64,000 nt of DNA from Castor canadensis. Its lineage: Eukaryota > Chordata > Mammalia > Rodentia > Castoridae. Made by a program: the position numbers and the translations under genes. The notes beneath the pieces are model-generated. The model was given only the letters and a program-made list of their open reading frames with translations, was not told where the DNA came from and did no database searches. Shown in pieces: positions 34,075 through 43,335 of this stretch (position 1 is its first letter; every line of letters begins with the position of its first letter). The DNA is taken from contig NC_133396.1 in the NCBI RefSeq assembly GCF_047511655.1, forward strand, positions 128,659,490-128,723,489, in the 5' to 3' direction.

Positions 34075-34325
34075 CTTAAATGTCAGTTCTACAGGGAGAT
34101 CTTTCTAGACTTGGTCCCCCTCCTGTAGCCTCCTGTAAAGTCCCTTTGTAGCACTTACCATGAGTTGAACAGTGTGGTTATTTGTGTGATCATTTGCTTA
34201 ACACCTGTCTCTGCCCCGGATTTGAAACTCCAGAGGAAAAAGCACATGTCTGCTTGGGACGTTATCTTATCACCAGCATCACAGTATCTGATGTACAGCA
34301 GGGAGGTGCTGCATAAAATCCCTGG
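34075..34325. mobile_element. L2 LINE 3' end
   Basis: 'gggagatctttctagacttg', 'gtagcacttaccatgagttg', 'tttgcttaacacctgtctct' and 'gatgtacagcagggaggtgc' follow the L2 3' end. Confidence 0.6.
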
Positions 34326-34429
34326 ATGAGCAAAGGCACTGCCTGCTTCATGCCTCAGTTAACACCTGACACCAAGCACCATCCATCACCTCCCCCTTTC
34401 CCAATGCCTCCTTATAAGAAGCAGAACAC

Positions 34430-34765
34430 CCAGGTGTGGCGGTGAATGCCTAAAATTCCAGCATTTGGGAGGCTGAGGCAGGAGGGTTATAGTTCAAGGC
34501 TAGCCTGGGTGAGAGAGAAAGAGAGATTCTGCTCTAACAAACTCCTTGGAGTCAGAGAGAGCTCTAGTTGCTGGGGGATAAGGAGCTATTGGCTCCCACC
34601 TTCCCAGCCCTCCCCTGAGGTGAGGTGTGCTGGAATCTTGGTCTCTAGATCAGAAGGCAGGCACCTCAACCAAGGTACAAGGGCACCTCGTAGCACCTCT
34701 AAGACTTCATAGTGAAACCCTACATAGTGGGCTACATAGTGAAACCCTGTCTCAAAAAACAGCAA
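34430..34765 (+). mobile_element. B1 SINE interrupted by the 202-bp insertion
   Basis: Sense B1 5' part at 34430-34506 ('caggtgtggcggtgaatgcc', 'gggaggctgaggcaggaggg', 'caaggctagcctgg') and 3' part at 34709-34765 ('ctacatagtgaaaccctgtc', A-tail). The duplicated 202 bp lies between them. The B1 phrase 'catagtgaaaccct' occurs twice after the insertion, so the 3' junction is complex. Confidence 0.92.
34507..34708. repeat. 202-bp duplication, inserted copy
   Basis: Exact copy of 33554-33755, placed within the B1. GGG at the left junction is shared by the B1 and the source flank (short microhomology). There is no A-tail and no target-site duplication of retrotransposition type. Confidence 0.95.
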
Positions 34766-35550
34766 GGAAGTGTGGCATTGCTGCTTCCTCATCACTCAAG
34801 GATCAAGTTGGGTAGATAATAGTTGCTCTTCTTCCCATCTCTCCCTCCCTTCCCCCCCCACCATCCCACCCCCCGCACAGCAGGCCTCCCCCAGGATCCA
34901 AGGCTGCAGGTGAGTAATTGCTATGTTTACTTATTTATTTTTGCACAAGGCTGCCCTCTGCTGGCTGAATGTGCAGGAGCGAGTGAGAAGGATGGAAACC
35001 CAGTGGCTGGAAATCAAAGGCCTGAGCCAGGCTCAGAGACTGGGGAGGAAGAACCAGGGAAAAGGTCAGTGCTGCCCAGAGGCTCCTTCCAAATGGAACA
35101 GGAGGTCTTGGCTTAGGAAAAGCAAGAAATTAAGGAATGGCCCAGGAAACCCTACTCATCTTCGGTGGGGCAGCCTAGTAGGGGTAAGGGAGGACTATAT
35201 TAAACAGCTGTTCTTTCGGTGGTGTGCTAGCCAGCTTTTAACAACCAGCTCTCAAAAAAAAAAAAAAATCCTGATTTATGACATTTATGGATTTCCTTGG
35301 TGTAAATCTCTCACTAACCAATGGGATGCCACTGAACGAGTTGGGAAGAGGTACCCAACAACACACATTCTACAGAATTTCCACTACACAGCTACCAAGT
35401 ACATAAATAACTTCAAGAACATGGGATTCGTAATAAAATATAGTAAAATAATTGGGAAGTGATGAGTTTTGAGTATTGTATTTGTTCACAATATGATATG
35501 TTTAATTGAAAGGCTCTAAAATGTACTTTTCATAATGGCTGTGTTTAACA
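34766..35550. other. Unique intergenic sequence downstream of OPTC
   Basis: A 179-codon open plus frame (34923-35462) has no recognisable domain and is not called. An A-run lies at 35255-35269. Confidence 0.4.
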
Positions 35551-35559
35551 ACTGACTTG

Positions 35560-35854
35560 CAAAATTCTGGAAAATTTAATCATCGTTTCTTGCAAGTTTC
35601 ATGGTTAATAAGAGCCAGCTCTAGCTGGTCAATTCTCCTCCTCTTCTCCTGCTCCAATATCCCTGCTTCTTCCACGCCTCCTTCTCCTCCTCTTCTTCCT
35701 TCATGGCTTTCCTGGCATTCCCTGGGGGTAGGAGGGATGGGAAAGTGGCAAAGAACTCTGCTGGTGGCACTGCTGTTCTCTGAGCTAGGAGCCATAAGGT
35801 GTTAAGGGAAGAGGAGGGAGAAATGCAAATTTGATGAGTGAACGACATCACAGC

Positions 35855-35887
<33 letters not shown>

Positions 35888-36018
35888 CGCGCGCGCACGC
35901 GGGTGTGGCAACTAGATCAGGAGACTGGTGCTTGGACTGAAGACTGATTTTTAGACATGCGAGTTTCTTGAGCCCTCCGAGGGCCTAAGGGCTCTACCTG
36001 GGATGCCAGCACTGGCAG
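35560..36018 (-). other. OPTC: Probable OPTC 3' UTR
   Basis: The region follows the OPTC stop. An ATTAAA-type poly-A signal on the minus strand (complement tttaat at 35575-35580) is the first clear candidate, giving a UTR of about 450 bases. The UTR would include a (CG)n(CA)n tract. No canonical AATAAA was seen in this stretch. The end point is inference. Confidence 0.35.
35853..35901. repeat. (TG)n(CG)n alternating tract, Z-DNA type
   Basis: About 13 TG units followed by about 9 CG units make nearly 48 bases of strict purine-pyrimidine alternation. This is among the strongest known Z-DNA-forming compositions. It lies 118 bases past the OPTC stop codon. Confidence 0.95.
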
Positions 36019-36189
36019 TTAAGTGAAGCGACCTACAGGGAGCCGAGGCAGGCAGAAGTAGGCGTCGGGGAAGAGGCTCAGGTTGATGGGGTTGCTGTCC
36101 AGACGGATGTCTTCCAGCTCCCTGCGGGTGTGCCTGGGCTCCCCTCCATCGCAGAAGATGTCTCTCGGCATGGTCTCTATCACGTTATT
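36019..36189 (-). CDS. OPTC: OPTC last exon (C-terminal cap)
   Basis: Acceptor TTTCAG before 36189; TAA at 36021-36019. The intron before it is only 152 bases. Encodes the last LRRs and the two cap cysteines and ends in LPRLPVGRFT, almost identical to the human end LPRLPIGRFT. Confidence 0.97.
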   Translation of the reverse strand, partial: NNVIETMPRDIFCDGGEPRHTRRELEDIRLDSNPINLSLFPDAYFCLPRLPVGRFT

Positions 36190-39100
36190 CTGAAAGGAGC
36201 ATGCCATGGGTAATCATCTGGATAAGACCACATCTCCAGGACACCCCTGTTGCCAAGGCTTCATTCCCCTGGTTGTCCAACTCCCACCTGCCTTCCACCC
36301 CCGAGCTGTCTGCCACCCCTGCTCTGGCTGAGGCTCCTCACCTGCAGATGTAGCGAGCGCAGGCTCAAGGGCAAAGGCCAGGGGATGGAATCCAGGAGGT
36401 TGTCTGCCAGGTAGAGGAATTGTAGTTTCTCTAGTGCCTGTGGGGACACAAAGATTAGGAGAGGCTGGCAGGTCTTCTCAGACCTTGGCAGTAAGGAGTT
36501 GCCCCATGAGACCAGAGTTAGGTGGTCCATTCACTCATTCACGGTTTACTTAGCATGCACTGGATGCTGTAGGGGTTTATTATTTTTTGAGACAGGGTCT
36601 CACTATATAGACCAGGCTGGCCTGGAACTCCACAGGCTGACCTGAAGCTTGTGATCCTTCTGCCTCTACCTCCTGAATGCTGAGATTACAGGTATGCACC
36701 ACAGTGCCCAGCTCAGGCTGCTGGTTCTTTAAGGACCTTACAGACATCATTCCAACTGGATGCTGAAGGAAAGCTGCTGCCATTGAGTACAGCAGCTGGG
36801 GGAATGTGAAGGAGCTGTTAGTGATGGCAGGGAGGAGGAGAGGAGAGGAACAGGGGACATTGCAGCTCAGCTTCAGACTCTCTGCCATCAGAAAGGATTT
36901 TCCTCAGTGAAAAGTCTCCCAGGGCTAAGCCTGGAACAAAACTAAAGAGTGTGCTCAGATGTCAGGCAAGTAGAATAAAACCCCAAGACACCCGCAAGCA
37001 GGCCAAGTGTGTGAGCATGACAGCAATACCAGAATCAGGTAGGGATAATCAGGGATGGATTAGGGATGAGATAATCTTCAGGGGGCTCAGAGAGCGGTGA
37101 GGAACAATGGCTACCATTTATGGAGTGTCTCCCATCTGTGTTTATCTTTCTGTGCTCTGTGCCATGGCTGTTTATTTAATACTGCAGCAACTGTGTCAAA
37201 TAGGGTATTATCACTTTCATTTTGCAGATGAAACAAGATCAGATGGGAGGTCACTCATCCATGAGCCTAGGTCCCTCTGGCTCTAAAGCCCCGACTTTAT
37301 CCAGGCTGAGAAAGCAGCCCTGAGTCAAGGCAAAGAAGCACCCCCTAATATGGAGACAGCCTGGATGCCGGCACAGCAACCTTCATGCAATCCCAGCTCA
37401 ACCTTCATGCAATCCCAGCTCTTCACTTAGAGGTGGGAGAGCAGAAGCCTGATCTGGCATGCAGCCAGTTTTGGATGCCCACCTCAACAGTGATTTTGAC
37501 ATTGTGCTCTGCAGCCCAATGCAGGATGATTGCACACAGAAGACTGAGAGGGTGGGAGGTGTTTGGGGAGGGATGGGGAGAGAGAGCAAACAAGCATGCC
37601 TCTGTGCCTTCACTCAGTTTCAAAAAGGCAGCAACGTGGCATACGCCTGTAATTCCAGCACTCTGGTAGCTAAGGCAGAAGGAGCCTAAGCTTAAGGCCA
37701 GACTGGGCTATATAGTGAGAACTTTTCTCAAAAAAAAAAAAAGTAATAAAGGTAGCTCTTACTTGACCTATTTGGTGCTTCTGAACATAAATTCATCTGC
37801 AAAAAAGAGCCTACTACAGTCATGCATACAGTCATTAGATGGGGTATATTCTGAGAGTTCATAATTAGGTAGTTTTGCCATTGTAACAAATCATAGAGTG
37901 TATTTACACAAACTGAGAAGGCTACAATGTCACTAGGTGAGGCAGTCTTAGAAGGCTACCATTAAATACGTGCTGAAGGAAATGTTATGTGGTGTGACTG
38001 TACTTAACAGAGCAACAGAGAGAGCCCAAAGGGGAGTTCAAATGAAGGAGATGAGATGAAGGGTGACCAGCTGGTCTTTGAAGGCTGTTTCTAATAATTC
38101 AGGTGGCATGTTGGGAAGGGGGCAGAATATCTCTCTTGTCTACACCGTGCTTCACTTCCTCAGTAGAACTGCACCCTGGGCTCTTCCTATCTTGATTTAG
38201 TGGGCAGACCCATGGGGCCATATTTGTGTCATGTGACCTAGCCATTCCCATCAAAACTGGCCAGTCAGTGATCCATCAGATTGTGTCTCTTGAAAGCATG
38301 ATCACAGAGAGGCAATGATTAGTCACTTAGGGTTGGGTTTGGAAATAAAATGATATGTAGGAGTTGGGGGTAAAGTCAGAATTATTGAAGCCAAAGTCAT
38401 GGGTAAGCCAGAGTTTTCAGGGAGCAGAATGGGTGAGTATGCAGAGAGGTGAATGGAGCAGATGCATGGAAAAAAGCCAAGACAAGAGACCGTCTGTCCC
38501 ACAGAGGGAGAGGGAGAGAGGCTGATCTTGGTTTGTGGTTCTCCCATTCCCTGTAATAGGTGCACGAGGCTTGACAGAACAGGGTTTCTCATCCACAGAG
38601 GGTTTGGGGATGACATGTCCCTTTTCTTGAGGCAGACTTAGTTTCTTTCAACCCAAAGAAATAACAAATGGAAAGGATGAAAAATGGGCATTGATTTTTG
38701 TACCCTAGAACAAGGATGAAGTAGGGATACCCCTGAGGGCACAGTGTATGGGGGAGGAAGGTGGTATACGGTGGATGGAAGACACTGGCTCACCCTGAAG
38801 GCCTCAGGCTGTATCCCTGAGCTGCGGAGCTGATTCAGGCGGACATCCAGGACCTCAAGACCACGAGGCAGCACAGGCAGAGCAGTCAACTGGTTCTCTG
38901 GGAGGATCAGGTCCTGCAGAGCAGGCAGCAGGTGGAAGGAATCATTATCGATGGAAGAGATGAAGTTGCTAGAGAGGTCGATCCTTTTCAGTTTTGCTGA
39001 GGAACGTTGGGGGAGAACAAAGAGCCATACTGGAACATGTCATGTTTTCTTGTTTTCTTTCTCCCCCGTTAGAGCTGCCTCCATAGCCTGCTCCATCCCT

Positions 39101-42100
39101 GTCCAGATAAGGGATTCTAACCATCTCCACCTGCACCAGGTCCAAATCAGAAGTAACAGTCCGAATCAGGACTCCTCAGAATAGCCCTCAGATTCCTCCA
39201 CACCCTTCCTTCAAGTTCTGGCTATGTAGCAGCTTCTTCTCCAAGTGAAGAACCAACAAGCTGAGGGATCCCTGGATCCATCACCATCACACACTCCCAC
39301 CCCAGCACTCCTTAATTTTCTCCAAGGACGTTGAGGCCTGGAAAGGGTGTGGGTGCTTAGTGGTAGAAGCTAGAGGAGAGCCCAGGTCTTCTATCTCAAC
39401 AGAGTATAAGTCCTAAAGCAGCAAACAGGCCTACAGCCCTGTAAATAGCATCAGTGCCATGGAAGACAGATTTAGGATGGTCTTGGTCTTGTCCAGCAGC
39501 CAGCCAAGCTACAGTTGCTGGGGCATCCTAAAAACGTTGGCTTGATTATGTCTTCCCTTGCCAGCTTCCCAGGTCTTTGGGAAGAATGAAGGAGAATAGG
39601 CATGCACTTCAACTCTTCAAGGAAAGGAATGAGAAGGACCTGGGCCATGTACCATTGACAACTAGAGAGACTAAGAGCAAAGGCTAACACAGGTGGGGGC
39701 CTAATAATGTCTGGCCACTGTTCATGTGGTCAAGTGCAAATGAAAAGACTCTAGTGGTTGCCTTTTGCCTGTCCCCTCTACCCTTTTCTCAGGGTGCTAC
39801 TTACTCAGCCCTTTGAAGTCTCTGGCCCTGATGTGTCTGATGTGGTTGAAGCGGGCATACAGGTAGGTGGTCATCTGGGGAAGAGGAGGAATGTTCTCCA
39901 GGTCAGCATCATCACAGTACACAGAAGAACCGAGGCACACACAGACCAGGCAGGTGGGTAGGCCTGGCCAAAAGGATGTCCCTGGTCAGACTCTCTTCAG
40001 TCTCTGTGCTAGTGGTGCTTGTCCCAGGGAGTATCTGAGCCACAGGTATCAGTGTCCTCTTGATGGCCTATGGGTTACTGCCTGGCACAAGGTCTCAGAC
40101 AGTATTATTGGATGCTCTCAGCCTACCACTCAGCTCTTGTCCTAAGAAAAGCAACTTCACTCTCAGTTACCATTCAGTGCAATTACATTTGTGCCTCCAT
40201 CAGGCCATGGTCCTTCGTAGGTTTTCCTGAGTCCATGTGAGTCAGGATCTTGACCAGTCTCTTTTCCATAGGGCTCCTCTCTGGTCCCAGAAGGTTCAGT
40301 GCAGATGAAATAAAAGCCAGAACTACTTAGAACAGCTGGTTCTGCCTGCTGGCTTAGGGGAGAGGCGTTGGGCATAGTCTGTGTGGCTCCAAGGGGCATA
40401 ACAGAGTCAAGGTGGCGTCAACACCTGGCCAACACCCATTTCCACTTCCACAGCCATCAGCATCCCAATTTTCCACTGGGAAATTGCCCTCTCCTATTCT
40501 CAGTCCCTAACCCCCATCTCTGCATTCTGTGGTCATGAGGCCAATGCCAGGCCACCCAGGTCACACTGGATTTAAAAGTTGGGACAAGGGGTTGGAGATG
40601 TAGACAAGTGGCAGAGCCCCTGCCTAGCATGCACAAGAACTTGGGTAGATTCCCAGCACCACAAAACAAAACACAAAGAACTGCTTCTCTGACACATAGT
40701 TGATACATTGTATGATTCGAACCAGGCCTGGTGTGCATATCGTAATTCCAGAATTCAGGCACTTGGGAGAATGAAGCAGGAGTATTGTGAGTTCCAGGCC
40801 AGCTTATGCTATGTAGTAAGACTCTGTCTCAAAAAACAAACAAACACAAAAACAAACGACCTCGGGAGGATTTCTCTGGCTCATACAACCGAACAGTACA
40901 GGTGGTTTCTGTCGCTTGCTATCACAACGCACATAGATTACTGCAAGACTAGTATTAGACCCACTCAAGGAGGAGCTCTGGGTAGCAGGGGCACAACCTC
41001 AAGATGAAGCAGCAGCTTTTCTCTGCCAATAGGACCAGCAGGAATAGATGAGGTGGGGGCCCTGGGGCCATGAAAGGCAGGCCCGGCCAAGGCCCTTTAT
41101 GGTCCCTTCAAGCTTGAGCCCCTGAAGCTCTGAAAGGTCATGGGTTCCTGACCAAACGCCTCTGGCTGATGCTCCAGTGTCCCACACCCACACAGGCGAG
41201 CATTCCAAGAGATCAGGGATGCCGAGAGCCAGCAAGTCCAGAGTGAACTTCATTCCTCCTCCGCCCCAGTTTCTGACCCCTGGCAGAAGCCCAAGCCCTC
41301 ACTGCCGGTGACCCCAGCATCCCAGTCCCCAGGAAGACTAAGCAGGTGATTTAAAGCTGAAGGCAGTATGATTGCTTCATTTGCCCCCATGCCAAGTGAC
41401 AGCCACACAGTTATTTATTCCTCACAACAGGCTTTTAATTGTCTCTAATCTAATTACCACTCCACCTGCTCCCTGAGCTATGCTCTTAATTAAGGTGGGG
41501 TGACTTGGCGAGGGTGTAGGGGAGTTCTTGCATGCCTTTGCTTCATAACCAGTTTGTGTAAAAGTATTCAGAACAGCTAGCTTGTACCTTTGGCTTTTTT
41601 CCTGTTCTTTCTTCCCACTGCTGGCAAGGGCCAGTGTGGATCCCAGACTCCTTAGTTCTGACCGAACTCCACTTTAAAACTGCCCAGTGCTGGGTCATGG
41701 CTGCTTGGCCTATGACCTGAGGCTATTGTAACCATTTAACTGTGCACTTACCATGGCTGGTCAGGGAACCCTGCAGACCTGATGTAGTTGGCATGGTCAC
41801 GGTGGGCTTTGATGAGGGTGTCCTTGCAGTCATAGTGCTCTGGGTGGGACCCATCCTGGTTGGAGGAGTCAGGCTGTTCACCTTAACCTGAAGACACAGC
41901 ACACAGCACACAATAGGCTGGCTTCTGCCTGAGAAGGAATTCGTTTTGGCCTCTGGAAACTTTAGTGACCATTTCAAACATGCAAAAAGTGGAGCAGGAG
42001 GAGGGAGAGACAGAAGAAAGTGAGCAAGGAAGGACCCCTTGAGAGCATTGAGTCCCATCTCTTCATTGTACAGATGAGGAAACTGAGGCCCAGAGAGGGG

Positions 42101-43329
42101 AGGGACCATCTGTCAGCCAGCCCGTGCCAAAGCAGAGCTGGAACCAGGATTTCTGGATTTCCTAGGCTGGTGCTCTCCCCCTCACTCCTCACCGACCATG
42201 GTTGGCAGAGGCTTCTTAGGCTCACCTGCCACGCTGCACAGTCAGCCCCTGCAGAGGCCAGGAGCACAGGGGAGAACTTCAGTCCAAGAAGAGATGCAGT
42301 GGCATTTGCTTTCCAGGGAAACTGAGCACCCTGCCGACCCTGTCCCAGTGAGACAGGGCTCATACCCTGCTTTACCACATGCAGAGGGATGTATGACTTC
42401 TAAGTTGGGCGGTGGGGGATGCTCTACCAAATTTGCCACAAACAAACCAAAGAAATCCTAAGTTTGTGTCCTCTTTCTTCATATTACATAAGTGACAAAT
42501 TCCTATGCAGGGACAAGAATTTGCACCTTGTGTAGAGAAAGAGTTGCAGGCTTGAGAGACCTGCATCACAGGGCAGGCAGAGAGGGACCAGGACACACAC
42601 ACATATACCACACACACACACACCACACACCACACACACACATACACCATACACCCACACCCCACACTACACACACCACACACCACACACCACACATACC
42701 ATACACATATGTACACTACACACCACACACCACACACACCACACACACACATATACACCACACCCCCCCCACTACACACACCACACACACGTACACTACA
42801 CATCACACACACACACCACACACACACATACACCATACACACACACCCCCACACTACACATACCACACACCACACACACACATACACTACACACCACACA
42901 GCACACACACCACACATACCACATACCACACACACGTACACCACACACATGTACACTACACATCACACATCACCCACACAATATACACACCACACACACC
43001 ACACACACACATACACCACACACACGTACACTACACACCACACACCACACACACTACACACATGCGTTTCTTGTGGGGAATGCAGTCTTGGCGTCCCTCA
43101 CCTCAGGGAGCTGGTCCCCATAGTCTGTGAGCTCCTCGTAGCTGCTCAGGTCAATGACCTCATGGTAGTCATTCCGGCTTGGGCCAATGTCCCCCACATG
43201 CAGAACTTCAGAAGCATTGCCTTCTCCAGGGCTTGACTCTTCTCTCTTCTTCCTCTCCTTTGGGAGGGAAGCCGGCTGTGCCTCCTGTAGCACCAGGGCC
43301 AGCAGACTCAGGAAAGCTGAGAGCCTCAT
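36019..43329 (-). CDS. OPTC: Opticin, class III SLRP (six coding exons)
   Basis: Coding exons, in transcript order: 43329-43102, 41887-41752, 39963-39805, 38996-38794, 36437-36342, 36189-36019. All use AG acceptors and GT donors, and the phases join in frame to 330 residues plus TAA (human opticin has 332). Opticin is a secreted vitreous and ciliary-body glycoprotein that binds collagen fibrils and heparan sulfate and is anti-angiogenic (family knowledge). A signal peptide (residues 1-19) is followed by an acidic, tyrosine-containing stretch (about 44-76) and a Thr/Ser/Pro-rich cluster (82-121) for O-glycans. The class III cysteine motif CX2CXCX6C is at C126, C129, C131 and C138. Leucine-rich repeats cover about 145-300, and C287 and C320 form the C-terminal pair. 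The ATG is chosen because MRLSAFLSLLALVLQ is a classic signal peptide just after the acceptor at 43336. The 5' exon was not fixed; one possible donor is at 44329. Confidence 0.97.
36342..36437 (-). CDS. OPTC: OPTC exon 6 (LRR, 32 residues)
   Basis: Acceptor CACAG before 36437, donor GTGAGG from 36341, phase 0 on both sides. Encodes ALEKLQFLYLADNLLDSIPW and PLPLSLRSLHLQ. Confidence 0.97.
36578..36714 (-). mobile_element. B1 SINE in OPTC intron 5
   Basis: Antisense B1 on the plus strand ('ttgagacagggtctcactat', 'ccaggctggcctggaactcc', 'tgctgagattacaggtatgc'), with a short extra duplication in the middle ('ctccacaggctgacctgaa'). It therefore lies in sense with the OPTC transcript. Confidence 0.92.
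37090..37290 (+). mobile_element. MIR SINE in OPTC intron 5
   Basis: 'aatggctaccatttatggag', 'ttatttaatactgcagcaac', 'tatcactttcattttgcaga' and 'gaggtcactcatccatgagc'-like text follow MIR in sense. Confidence 0.7.
37380..37423. repeat. 22-bp tandem duplication
   Basis: The unit aaccttcatgcaatcccagctc (22 bases, given here in two parts: aaccttcatgca + atcccagctc) occurs twice without a break and without a mismatch. It is a recent slippage or repair event in OPTC intron 5. Confidence 0.9.
37627..37743 (+). mobile_element. B1 SINE in OPTC intron 5
   Basis: Sense B1: 'acgtggcatacgcctgtaat', 'tccagcactctggtagctaa', 'ggccagactgggctatatag', with an A-run tail. Confidence 0.9.
37817..38000. mobile_element. 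Tigger-type DNA transposon (MER2-like), TA-flanked
   Basis: The element begins CAGTCATGCATAC and ends in the inverted match TTATGTGGTGTGACTG. TA dinucleotides flank it at 37815-37816 and 38001-38002, as expected for TcMar-Tigger insertions. Inside, 'ttctgagagttcataattag', 'gttttgccattgtaacaaat' and 'catagagtgtatttacacaa' match the MER2/Tigger consensus. It is a 184-bp non-autonomous fossil with no transposase. Confidence 0.82.
38794..38996 (-). CDS. OPTC: OPTC exon 5 (central LRRs)
   Basis: Acceptor AG at 38998-38997, donor GTGAGC from 38793. Enters in phase 1 and leaves in phase 0. Encodes TKLKRIDLSSNF-type repeats through LQDLILPENQLTALPVLP to SSGIQPEAFR, that is, residues about 175-242. 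Confidence 0.97.
39805..39963 (-). CDS. OPTC: OPTC exon 4 (cysteine cluster, first LRR)
   Basis: Acceptor AG at 39965-39964, donor GTAAGTA from 39804, phase 1 at both ends. Encodes GLPTCLVCVCLGSSVYC, the N-terminal cysteine cap, then the first leucine-rich repeat (TYLYARFNHIRHIRARDFKGL). Confidence 0.97.
40588..40675 (+). mobile_element. ID SINE in OPTC intron 3
   Basis: 'aaggggttggagatgtagac', 'ggcagagcccctgcctagca' and 'ttcccagcaccacaaaacaa' form an ID body with an A-rich tail. Confidence 0.88.
40720..40857 (+). mobile_element. B1 SINE in OPTC intron 3
   Basis: Sense B1: 'aggcctggtgtgcatatcgt', 'ggcacttgggagaatgaagc', 'gactctgtctcaaaaaacaa'. Confidence 0.88.
41350..41520. promoter_or_regulatory. 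TAAT-rich candidate enhancer in OPTC intron 3
   Basis: Repeat-free block with clustered homeodomain cores: 'tttaattg' (41434), 'tctaatctaattacc' (41444) and 'cttaattaag' (41485). It lies 230-400 bases past the exon 3 donor. OPTC is expressed in ciliary epithelium, where PAX6, LHX2 and OTX factors act, so an eye enhancer is plausible. This is inference from motif density. Confidence 0.35.
41752..41887 (-). CDS. OPTC: OPTC exon 3 (residues 77-122, mucin-like)
   Basis: Acceptor AG at 41889-41888, donor GTAAGT from 41751. Encodes VKVNSLTPPTRMGPTQS and a further Thr/Ser/Pro-rich stretch to LTSH, then one base of Gly122. It is the O-glycosylated part of opticin and the least conserved segment against the human protein. 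Confidence 0.95.
42045..42165 (+). mobile_element. MIR SINE in OPTC intron 2
   Basis: 'cattgtacagatgaggaaac', 'tgaggcccagagaggggagg' and 'gcagagctggaaccaggatt' follow the MIR core in sense. Confidence 0.8.
42592..43063. repeat. 472-bp CA/CCACAC array in OPTC intron 2
   Basis: Degenerate (CA)n and (ACACC)n units on the plus strand give a (UG)n / UGUGG-rich run in the OPTC transcript. It starts 38 bases after the exon 2 donor. Long His/Thr frames translated here are artefacts. Confidence 0.95.
43102..43329 (-). CDS. OPTC: OPTC first coding exon (residues 1-76)
   Basis: Encodes the signal peptide and the acidic N-terminus ending in SSYEELTDYGDQLPE, a region known in opticin for tyrosine sulfation. 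The acceptor AG is at 43337-43336, six bases before the ATG; the donor is GTGAGG from 43101. It ends in phase 0. Asn38 (N-A-S) is a possible N-glycan site. The start context has C at -3, a weak Kozak match. Confidence 0.97.
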
Positions 43330-43335
43330 GGGGTC

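Noticed and set aside
34923-35462. 179-codon open plus frame downstream of OPTC
   Set aside because: No domain; it crosses an A-run and AT-rich DNA and has no splice or promoter support.
42492-43236. 212- and 175-codon His/Thr-rich frames
   Set aside because: They are translations of the CA array in OPTC intron 2.
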